DNA of 28,785 nt from RUG11237 sp045119215 (GTDB lineage Bacteria; Bacillota; Clostridia; Lachnospirales; Lachnospiraceae). The notes below the pieces were generated by a model. The model was not told where the DNA came from. It saw only the letters and a list, made by a program, of their open reading frames with translations, and made no database searches. Numbering within the stretch: position 1 is the first letter of the stretch; every line of letters begins with the position of its first letter. Positions 21,085-27,740 of this stretch are shown one piece after another. Both the position numbers and the translations under genes were made by a program. Location: NCBI GenBank assembly GCA_045119215.1, contig JBGVDD010000255.1, positions 1 to 28,785 of the forward strand, in the 5' to 3' direction.

Positions 21085-23484
21085 GTGAAAAAAGTGTTTC
21101 AGGTAATAAAAAGAGATGGAAAAGAAGCTGAGTTTGATATAAAAAAGGTAGGTAATGCTATAAAGAAAGCATTTGATGCTACCCGGAAAAATTACAACGG
21201 TGATATTATCCAGCTACTGTCTTTGCGTGTGACAGCTGATTTTAATGCAAAGATTCAGGAACGTAAAATTCACGTGGAGGATATACAAGATAGTGTGGAG
21301 ACAGTTTTGGAACAGACTGGATATACAGATGTGGCAAAAGCTTATATCTTATATCGCAAGCAGAGAGAAAAGATGCGCAATATGAAATCCACTATCTTAG
21401 ATTACAAGGATGTAGTAAACAGTTATGTAAAAGTGGAGGATTGGAGAGTAAAGGAAAACTCTACAGTCACATATTCTGTGGGTGGATTGATATTAAGCAA
21501 TTCCGGGGCAGTGACGGCAAATTACTGGCTTTCAGAAATCTATGACGAGGAGATTGCCAATGCTCACAGAAATGCAGATATTCATATTCATGATCTCTCT
21601 ATGCTCACCGGATACTGTGCGGGATGGTCTTTAAAGCAGTTGATACAGGAAGGACTTGGAGGAATCACAGGAAAGATTACCTCAGCTCCGGCCTCCCACC
21701 TTTCTGTTTTATGTAATCAGATGGTAAATTTTTTGGGGATTATGCAGAACGAATGGGCCGGTGCACAGGCATTTTCTTCTTTTGATACATACCTGGCACC
21801 CTTTGTGAAAACAGACCACTTAAGCTATGAAGAGGTGAAGAAATGCATTGAAACCTTTGTGTATGGAGTGAATACCCCCAGCCGATGGGGAAGTCAGGCA
21901 CCGTTTACAAACATTACTTTAGACTGGACGGTTCCGGCAGACTTAGCAGAGCTTCCTGCCATTGTAGGTGGAAAGGAAATGGATTTCACTTACAAAGATT
22001 GTAAGGCAGAAATGGACATGATAAATAAGGCTTTTATTGAAATCATGATTGAAGGAGATGCCAACGGCAGAGGCTTCCAGTATCCAATTCCCACCTATTC
22101 TATCACCAAGGATTTTGACTGGTCTGACACAGAAAACAACCGTTTGTTGTTTGAAATGACAGCAAAGTACGGAACTCCGTATTTTTCCAATTACATAAAT
22201 TCTGACATGGAGCCAAGTGATGTGAGAAGTATGTGTTGCAGGCTTCGGCTGGATTTAAGGGAACTTCGAAAGAAAACCGGGGGATTTTTCGGCTCCGGAG
22301 AAAGTACCGGCTCCGTAGGTGTGGTGACTATCAATATGCCAAGAATTGCCTATCTTGCTACAGATGAAAAAGATTTCTACCATCGTCTGGATCATCTGAT
22401 GGATGTGGCAGCACGCTCCTTAAAAATGAAGCGTGATGTGATTACCAAACTGTTAAAGGAGGGCTTGTATCCTTACACAAAGAGGTATTTAGGAACCTTT
22501 GATAACCATTTCTCTACCATTGGACTCATTGGTATGAATGAGGCAGGGCTAAATGCCTCCTGGCTTAGAAAAGATATGACTCATTATGATACTCAGGAAT
22601 TTACCAGAAAAGTATTAAATCATATGAGGGACAGACTTTCAGACTATCAGGAACTATATGGAGATTTGTATAATTTGGAAGCTACACCCGCAGAGTCTAC
22701 AACCTATCGTCTGGCAAAACACGATAAGGAGCAGTACCCGGATATTATTACAGCGGGAAGTAAAGGAGATACGCCATATTATACTAACAGCTCCCATCTG
22801 CCTGTTGAATATACAGCAGATATCTTTGATGCTCTGGATATTCAGGATGAATTACAGACTCTGTATACTTCGGGAACTGTATTTCATGCATTTTTGGGTG
22901 AGAAGCTTCCGGATTGGAAGGCAGCGGCTTCTCTGGTACGCAAAATTGCCGAAAATTACCGACTTCCATATTACACCATGTCGCCTACTTACTCTATTTG
23001 TAAGGAGCATGGCTATTTATCCGGGGAACAGTGTACCTGTCCGGTGTGCGGAGGAAAGACGGAGGTATATAGCCGAATTACAGGATATTACCGTCCGGTA
23101 CAAAACTGGAATGAAGGAAAAATACAGGAATTTCATAATAGAAAATTATATGAACCGGAACATTCTACGTTGAATAAAGTAAAGAAGAAAATTGTGACAA
23201 TATCAAAGGAGGATGTAGATATTCGTCCGGCAGAAAATAAGAAATATCTTTTTACCACAAAGACCTGTCCTAATTGTATCATTGCAAAGGAATATCTGAA
23301 GGAAGAGGAGTATCAGCTTATCGATGCGGAAGAACAGCCGGATTTGACTTCAAAGTATGGTGTGATGCAGGCACCTACTTTGGTGGTAGTGGAGGATGGA
23401 ATCAGTAAAAAATATGTAAATGCTTCCAATATCAAAAAATATGCAGAAGACAGAAAAGAAGGTAGAAGGCTTGTAAGAGCTTAA
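21085..23484 (+). CDS. nrdD: Anaerobic ribonucleoside-triphosphate reductase fused to glutaredoxin-like domain
   Basis: Class III ribonucleotide reductase, which reduces ribonucleotides to deoxyribonucleotides without oxygen by a glycyl radical. Domains: ATP-cone (about 1-90, starting QVIKRDGKEAEFD), the ten-stranded barrel with the active-site region SMCCRLRLD, a C-terminal zinc site made of Cys639, Cys650, Cys652 and Cys655 (CTCPVC), and the glycyl-radical motif RITGYYRPVQNWN with Gly667. Beyond that lies a linker and, from about residue 715, a glutaredoxin/thioredoxin-like module with CPNC at 728-731 and the cis-proline block MQAPTLVV. The protein may therefore carry its own reductant. The start is GTG at 21085; a GTG at 21094 has equally good ribosome-site spacing. 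No nrdG activase follows, which is unusual. Probably controlled by NrdR. Confidence 0.95.
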   Translation: MKKVFQVIKRDGKEAEFDIKKVGNAIKKAFDATRKNYNGDIIQLLSLRVTADFNAKIQERKIHVEDIQDSVETVLEQTGYTDVAKAYILYRKQREKMRNMKSTILDYKDVVNSYVKVEDWRVKENSTVTYSVGGLILSNSGAVTANYWLSEIYDEEIANAHRNADIHIHDLSMLTGYCAGWSLKQLIQEGLGGITGKITSAPASHLSVLCNQMVNFLGIMQNEWAGAQAFSSFDTYLAPFVKTDHLSYEEVKKCIETFVYGVNTPSRWGSQAPFTNITLDWTVPADLAELPAIVGGKEMDFTYKDCKAEMDMINKAFIEIMIEGDANGRGFQYPIPTYSITKDFDWSDTENNRLLFEMTAKYGTPYFSNYINSDMEPSDVRSMCCRLRLDLRELRKKTGGFFGSGESTGSVGVVTINMPRIAYLATDEKDFYHRLDHLMDVAARSLKMKRDVITKLLKEGLYPYTKRYLGTFDNHFSTIGLIGMNEAGLNASWLRKDMTHYDTQEFTRKVLNHMRDRLSDYQELYGDLYNLEATPAESTTYRLAKHDKEQYPDIITAGSKGDTPYYTNSSHLPVEYTADIFDALDIQDELQTLYTSGTVFHAFLGEKLPDWKAAASLVRKIAENYRLPYYTMSPTYSICKEHGYLSGEQCTCPVCGGKTEVYSRITGYYRPVQNWNEGKIQEFHNRKLYEPEHSTLNKVKKKIVTISKEDVDIRPAENKKYLFTTKTCPNCIIAKEYLKEEEYQLIDAEEQPDLTSKYGVMQAPTLVVVEDGISKKYVNASNIKKYAEDRKEGRRLVRA

Positions 23485-23496
23485 AGCTTAGCAAAT

Positions 23497-23530
23497 AAAA
23501 AGTCGCGTCATCACAGACGTGGCTTTTTTT
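23497..23530 (+). terminator. Intrinsic terminator after nrdD
   Basis: AGTCGCGTC pairs with GACGTGGCT (two G-U or mismatched positions) around a short ATCACA loop and ends in seven T residues, shortly after the nrdD stop. It separates nrdD from the SOS-boxed operon. Confidence 0.85.
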
Positions 23531-23545
23531 ATGCCTATTTCCTGG

Positions 23546-23574
23546 TTGACATATCCTTTCCCCTGTGATAAACT
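23546..23574 (+). promoter_or_regulatory. Promoter of the radical SAM/DUF4130 operon
   Basis: Perfect -35 TTGACA, 17-base spacer, then TAAACT. The predicted start, near 23581, falls inside the LexA box, so bound LexA would block transcription initiation. Confidence 0.75.
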
Positions 23575-23580
23575 TAAGGA

Positions 23581-23594
23581 AGAACAAATGTTCG
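23581..23594 (+). promoter_or_regulatory. LexA (SOS) operator
   Basis: AGAACAAATGTTCG matches the Gram-positive LexA/DinR box CGAACRNRYGTTYG at 13 of 14 positions and contains the GAAC-N4-GTTC core intact. It lies seven bases after the -10 element, over the expected start of transcription, the classical position for repression. Confidence 0.8.
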
Positions 23595-23626
23595 AATAAA
23601 AATAAGAGAGAAAGGATAGATTCATC

Positions 23627-24937
23627 ATGGAAATCAGAGTAACAGACAACAATATGAGTGTTTCGGAAAAGCTGGCCATTCTTACAGATGCAGCCAAGTA
23701 TGACGTGGCCTGTACCTCAAGTGGAAGTGATAGGAGAAATACCGGGGATGGATTGGGAAACTGTGAAAAGGCAGGGATTTGTCATTCATTTTCCGCAGAT
23801 GGCAGATGCATTTCTTTATTAAAGATTCTGTTTACCAATGAATGTATCTTTGACTGTAAGTATTGTATTAACCGTTCCAGCAATGATGTAAAGAGGGCTT
23901 CCTTCACACCTGATGAAATTTGTTCTCTTACCATGAATTTTTATAAGAGAAATTACATTGAAGGTTTGTTTTTAAGCTCCGGGGTCCTGTACAGTCCGGA
24001 TTACACCATGGAGTTAATTTACCAGACGGTTTATAAACTGCGAAAAGAGTGTAAATTTAACGGTTATATCCATGTGAAGGCAATTCCCGGGGCGGATGCA
24101 GCCCTTGTGGAGAAAACAGGGTACCTGGTTGATCGAATGAGTGTGAACTTAGAACTTCCTACAAGCGAGGGATTGGAGAGACTTGCCCCTCACAAAAGCA
24201 GAAAAAGCATTTTGACTCCCATGCGGCTGATACAAAGTCATATACAGGAAAATAAAAATGAACTGATGCTGTATCGCCACGCACCCTCCTTTGTGCCGGC
24301 AGGACAGAGTACCCAGATGATTTTAGGAGCCACCGGGGAAACGGATTATCAGATGTTGATGGTAGCACAATCTCTGTATCAGAAGCTGGGATTGAAGAGA
24401 GTGTTTTATTCTGCGTTTATAAAAGTAAACGATGATAACATGCTTCCCACACTTCCAGGAGGTCCGCCACTTTTAAGGGAACACAGAATGTATCAGGCAG
24501 ATTTTCTCATGCGGTTTTATGGATTTTCGGCAGAAGAACTGCTCAGTGAGAAGAAACAGAATTTTAATGTGTTGATAGACCCGAAATGTGACTGGGCATT
24601 GCAGCATCTGGATTTGTTTCCAGTAGAAATCAACAAAGCAGATTATTATACTTTGTTGAGGGTGCCTGGAATCGGGGTAAAATCAGCCAGAAGAATTGTG
24701 TCAGCCAGGAGGCAGTGCAAATTGGACTTTGATGATTTGAAGAAGATTGGTGTGGTATTAAAAAGGGCAGTGTACTTTATTACCTGCAATGGAAGGAACA
24801 GATACCCATTTCCCTATACAGAAGAGTTTATTACAAGAAATCTCATTGATCCTAAGGATAATTATAAATATAGCGATAATATGATATACCGACAGCTCAG
24901 CCTTTTCGATGATGTTGTGGGGAAGGAAGGGATATGA
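23627..24937 (+). CDS. Putative DNA modification/repair radical SAM protein (TIGR03916-like)
   Basis: Predicted radical-SAM enzyme of a family linked to DNA metabolism but not characterised biochemically. The iron-sulfur triad is Cys73-x3-Cys77-x2-Cys80 in ECIFDCKYC. The barrel continues with YIEGLFLSSGVLYSPDYT, HVKAIPGA and MSVNLELPTSEGLERLAPHK. An N-terminal stretch has further cysteines (ACTSSG, NCEKAGICHSF) that might bind a second cluster. Near the C-terminus (about 335-375) a helix-hairpin-helix, LLRVPGIGVKSARRIVSAR, indicates DNA binding. Length is 436 residues. AAAGGA lies ten bases before the ATG; a later ATG at codon 10 is possible. The start codon of the DUF4130 gene overlaps its stop codon (ATGA), so the two are coupled. 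A LexA box at the promoter supports a DNA-damage role. Confidence 0.9.
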   Translation: MEIRVTDNNMSVSEKLAILTDAAKYDVACTSSGSDRRNTGDGLGNCEKAGICHSFSADGRCISLLKILFTNECIFDCKYCINRSSNDVKRASFTPDEICSLTMNFYKRNYIEGLFLSSGVLYSPDYTMELIYQTVYKLRKECKFNGYIHVKAIPGADAALVEKTGYLVDRMSVNLELPTSEGLERLAPHKSRKSILTPMRLIQSHIQENKNELMLYRHAPSFVPAGQSTQMILGATGETDYQMLMVAQSLYQKLGLKRVFYSAFIKVNDDNMLPTLPGGPPLLREHRMYQADFLMRFYGFSAEELLSEKKQNFNVLIDPKCDWALQHLDLFPVEINKADYYTLLRVPGIGVKSARRIVSARRQCKLDFDDLKKIGVVLKRAVYFITCNGRNRYPFPYTEEFITRNLIDPKDNYKYSDNMIYRQLSLFDDVVGKEGI

Positions 24938-25701
24938 TGTTGCGAAGGGTTCTTTGTGAGGATTCCGTGGAAGGGATTTTTACAGGTGTGTATGATATTT
25001 ATGAAAAAAAGTATGATCGAAGCTGTATAGAATTAAAAGTTCCAGGCAATAATGAGAACTATCAGTTATTCACTACAGAGGAAGTAGTGGAAACGGATTT
25101 CGAAAAGGCAAAGAAGGTGGCAAACACCATAAAAAAACGATTTGGGAATGAAGTGTATTATAGTTTGCTGCGGGTGGCTTTTTCACTGGAAAAGGACAAG
25201 GCTGATGTGATTTTTCATACCATTTGCTATGGAATCACCTACAATAAGGATGAAAGACTTTTGGAAAACATCGCATATAGGCCTATTGGCAGGGTGTTTC
25301 AGATTAACAGGCAGGTAAAGAATGAGGCCAACCGGTTCATTGAACTGACAAGATTTGAGGAAGTAAAGGGAGGTATCCTGTTTGCCCAGATTGAGCCGGA
25401 GCAGTATATTTTACCTTTGTTAGCACCCCATTTTACAGACAGATTAAAGAATGAAAACTTTGTCATATATGACGTAAATCGAAAGTCTGCCTTAGTTTAT
25501 GAAAGAAACAAGGGATGGGGGATTTATGAAAATCTGATGCTTGAAAGGGAGAATATGAAGTTTGTGGAATGGGAAGATGAGATACAAAATCTGTGGAAGA
25601 TTTTTTTCAAGACTATTGCCATTGAGGAACGAAAGAATATAAAACTACAAAAAAATGTATTGCCTCTCAAGTTTCGAAAAAACATGACAGAGTTCGTATG
25701 A
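24934..25701 (+). CDS. DUF4130 protein, partner of the radical SAM repair enzyme (TIGR03915-like)
   Basis: Conserved protein of unknown biochemistry that is regularly encoded next to the radical SAM protein above and, in some bacteria, is fused to a uracil-DNA glycosylase domain. Here it is the short form of 255 residues with no glycosylase. The DUF4130 region covers about residues 80-250: FHTICYGITY, RVFQINRQVKNEANRFIELTRFEEVKGG, FAQIEPEQYILPLLAPHFTDRLKNENFVIYDV and a C-terminal LWKIFFKTIAIEERKN. No catalytic motif known to me is visible. Its ATG overlaps the upstream stop codon (ATGA), so translation is coupled. A second ATG follows at once, either of which may be used. No obvious terminator follows. 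Confidence 0.88.
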   Translation: MMLRRVLCEDSVEGIFTGVYDIYEKKYDRSCIELKVPGNNENYQLFTTEEVVETDFEKAKKVANTIKKRFGNEVYYSLLRVAFSLEKDKADVIFHTICYGITYNKDERLLENIAYRPIGRVFQINRQVKNEANRFIELTRFEEVKGGILFAQIEPEQYILPLLAPHFTDRLKNENFVIYDVNRKSALVYERNKGWGIYENLMLERENMKFVEWEDEIQNLWKIFFKTIAIEERKNIKLQKNVLPLKFRKNMTEFV

Positions 25702-25865
25702 TGAAAGTTTATCTAATGGTTGTAATAAAATTGTAAAAATACAAAAATGTAACAAAGACATAATATTTGATGTAGAAATGCATAGTTATTGAAATGAAAT
25801 ACTGGGAAAATTAGGAAAAACACACAAGAAAATATTAAATTTTTTTTAAAAAAGTAAAAAAGTTG

Positions 25866-25893
25866 TTGACATTTGTAACATTGCGAGTATAAT
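25866..25893 (+). promoter_or_regulatory. Promoter of the HPr-like gene
   Basis: Perfect TTGACA and perfect TATAAT separated by 16 bases, a strong vegetative promoter preceded by an A/T-rich tract. Just downstream, TGTAACGCATGTATTACA (25929-25946) is an imperfect palindrome that might be an operator in the leader. Confidence 0.8.
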
Positions 25894-25967
25894 GAAAGTG
25901 TATTAAATATTACAAAGTTATTAAAAGATGTAACGCATGTATTACACATAAAAAAGGAGTGTTTATT

Positions 25968-26195
25968 ATGCAGGAACGTACTATTAAATTAAGCCAGATA
26001 CAGGATGTAAAGGATTTCGTATCAGCAGCAGGCAGATGTGATTTTGATATTGATATTTTCTATAACAGAATTACCATTGATGCAAAGTCAATTCTTGGTG
26101 TATTAAGCATGGATTTAACAAAGGATTTAACAGTAAAATATTTTGGAGAAGATTCCAGCTTTGAAAGTGTGCTTAGTAAATATGCGGTAGCATAA
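25968..26195 (+). CDS. HPr-like protein lacking the phospho-histidine
   Basis: A 75-residue protein with the HPr fold pattern: the CDFDIDIFYNRITIDAKSILGVLSM stretch aligns with the HPr block leading into the regulatory serine helix (KSIMGVMSL), placing Ser41 where HPr has Ser46. The region that should hold the PTS phosphocarrier His15 reads QIQDVKDF, and the protein contains no histidine at all, so it cannot carry PTS phosphate. By analogy with Crh of Bacillus it could be a regulatory HPr paralogue, possibly a catabolite-repression cofactor; this is inference. The ATG follows AAAGGAG at eight bases. A strong promoter and strong terminator make it a well-expressed single gene. No PTS enzyme is nearby. 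Confidence 0.8.
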   Translation: MQERTIKLSQIQDVKDFVSAAGRCDFDIDIFYNRITIDAKSILGVLSMDLTKDLTVKYFGEDSSFESVLSKYAVA

Positions 26196-26238
26196 CAGTG
26201 TCGGTCAGGTAAAGTGAATCATTACGAATAAATAATAT

Positions 26239-26280
26239 AAACCCCTCTAATTATATCTATTGTATAATTAGAGGGGTTTT
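26239..26280 (+). terminator. Intrinsic terminator of the HPr-like gene
   Basis: AAACCCCTCTAATTATA is matched by its full reverse complement around a seven-base loop and ends in T residues. A very stable 17-bp stem. Confidence 0.93.
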
Positions 26281-26300
26281 ATGTTATGGGGGGATGATGA

Positions 26301-26380
26301 ATTCATAACACAAAATTAAAAAAAACGAAAGTTTTTGAACATTCATAATACAAAATTGAAAAAAATAAAAGTTTGTGTTA
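26301..26380 (+). repeat. Two imperfect 40-bp direct repeats upstream of the AAA ATPase gene
   Basis: The unit starting ATTCATAACACAAAATT at 26301 recurs at 26341 as ATTCATAATACAAAATT and continues with similar A-rich and AAAGTTT sequence. The second copy carries the promoter. The repeat may be an operator array or a simple duplication. Confidence 0.6.
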
Positions 26381-26384
26381 TGAT
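26356..26384 (+). promoter_or_regulatory. Promoter of the AAA ATPase gene
   Basis: TTGAAA, 17 bases, TATGAT. The start would fall about at the GGAGG ribosome site (26391), giving almost no leader. The same TTGAAA-like position in the first repeat copy has no good -10 partner. Confidence 0.55.
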
Positions 26385-26402
26385 AAACAGGGAGGTGGTA
26401 TC

Positions 26403-27740
26403 GTGTTAAAAAAAGAAATGCAGCTGAAAAAACGAGATTTATATTTACAAAAATTGATAGATTTTAAAGATACAGATTTAGTGAAGGTGGTTACCGGTAT
26501 ACGTCGCTGCGGTAAGTCTAGTTTGATGAAGTTGATGGTTCAGCATTTAAAAGAAAATGGTGTGTCTTCAGAACAGATGATTCAGATGAATTTTGAGTCT
26601 ATTGAATTTCAGAAGATGACTGCAGCAGATATATACCAATATGTAAAGACACGAATGCCGGATGACAAAAAGACATACTTGTTTTTTGATGAAATACAAC
26701 GTATCGAAGATTGGCAGGATGCTATAAATTCTTTTCGGGTGGACTTTGACTGCGATATCTATGTGACAGGCTCTAATGCGTATTTGCTATCTTCCGAATA
26801 TGCTACTTATTTAGCCGGACGATGTGTAGAGATTAAGATGTTACCTTTATCCTTTAAGGAGTTTATTGATTTTCATGGGTATGAAGTGAAGGAAAAACAA
26901 AGTCCTACAGGGGAATTGCGTAAACGTATTTATGATGCAGAGGGGGAGAGTTATGACCCGAGGGAGCTTTTCGAATCATATATGAAATTTGGTGGCATGC
27001 CTGGTATTGCAGATGTAGGTTTGGATACAGATAGAGCGCTTACATTGTTGGATGGCATTTACTCAACAGTAGTAATGCGTGATATTTTAGAGCGGGAGAA
27101 GCGTAGGGGACAAAGGAAGATAACGGATGCTGAGCTTCTTCGAAAAATTATTATGTTACTTGCAGATAATATTGGCAATAACACATCTATTACATCCATA
27201 GGAAATACATTGATTAACCAGAAGCTGATTGATACAGATAAGAGAAATGGAAAACCGGCAGTTCAGACTATACAGGCATATGTTGCTGCATTGCTGGAGT
27301 CTTATATTTTCTACGAAATCAAACGGTTTGATATTAAAGGAAAAGAGTATCTTAGAACATTGGGAAAATACTATATCGTGGATATCGGCTTGAGAAATTA
27401 TCTGTTAGGTTTTCGTGATATGGATACAGGGCATTGTATTGAAAATGTTGTTTACTTTGAACTGCTGAGGCGGGGGTATGATGTGGCGATTGGAAAAATC
27501 GATGAAAAAGAAGTTGATTTTATAGCCACCAACGCCAAGGAAAAAATATATTTTCAGGTAACAGAATCTATGAATGACCCTTCCACCAGAGAAAGAGAAT
27601 TGGCACCACTTCAAAAAATTCGTGATAATTATGAGAAGATTGTTATTGCAGGAGAATGTGATAATCCGGTAACCCAGGATGGAATAAAAATTGTTAAGCT
27701 GACGGATTTTCTGTTAGAGGAGACAATCATATGGAAATAA
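26403..27740 (+). CDS. AAA_14/DUF4143 ATPase
   Basis: Predicted ATPase of the widespread AAA_14 plus DUF4143 architecture. Walker A is VVTGIRRCGKSSLM with Lys38, Walker B is YLFFDEIQRIEDW, and the sensor-like strand is IYVTGSNAYLLSSE. The DUF4143 part (about 190-400) includes YMKFGGMPGI, IYSTVVMRDILER and KYYIVDIGLRNYLLG, and its C-terminal half ends in a nuclease-like strand pattern EVDFIATNAKEKIYFQVTES that resembles a PD-(D/E)XK core. I use the GTG seven bases after GGAGG; 445 residues. The function of this family is not established; copies are often variable between strains. It overlaps the start of the nuclease-helicase by ten bases, so the two are probably co-translated. Confidence 0.87.
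   Translation: MLKKEMQLKKRDLYLQKLIDFKDTDLVKVVTGIRRCGKSSLMKLMVQHLKENGVSSEQMIQMNFESIEFQKMTAADIYQYVKTRMPDDKKTYLFFDEIQRIEDWQDAINSFRVDFDCDIYVTGSNAYLLSSEYATYLAGRCVEIKMLPLSFKEFIDFHGYEVKEKQSPTGELRKRIYDAEGESYDPRELFESYMKFGGMPGIADVGLDTDRALTLLDGIYSTVVMRDILEREKRRGQRKITDAELLRKIIMLLADNIGNNTSITSIGNTLINQKLIDTDKRNGKPAVQTIQAYVAALLESYIFYEIKRFDIKGKEYLRTLGKYYIVDIGLRNYLLGFRDMDTGHCIENVVYFELLRRGYDVAIGKIDEKEVDFIATNAKEKIYFQVTESMNDPSTRERELAPLQKIRDNYEKIVIAGECDNPVTQDGIKIVKLTDFLLEETIIWK

Noticed and set aside
22658..23173. Second-frame open reading frame of 171 codons inside nrdD
   Set aside because: It is fully inside nrdD, which has intact motifs across the same region, and has no ribosome site.
26301..26380. Two-unit 40-bp repeat considered as a degenerate CRISPR
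   Set aside because: Only two adjacent copies without spacers, A/T-rich and imperfect, and no cas genes in the window.
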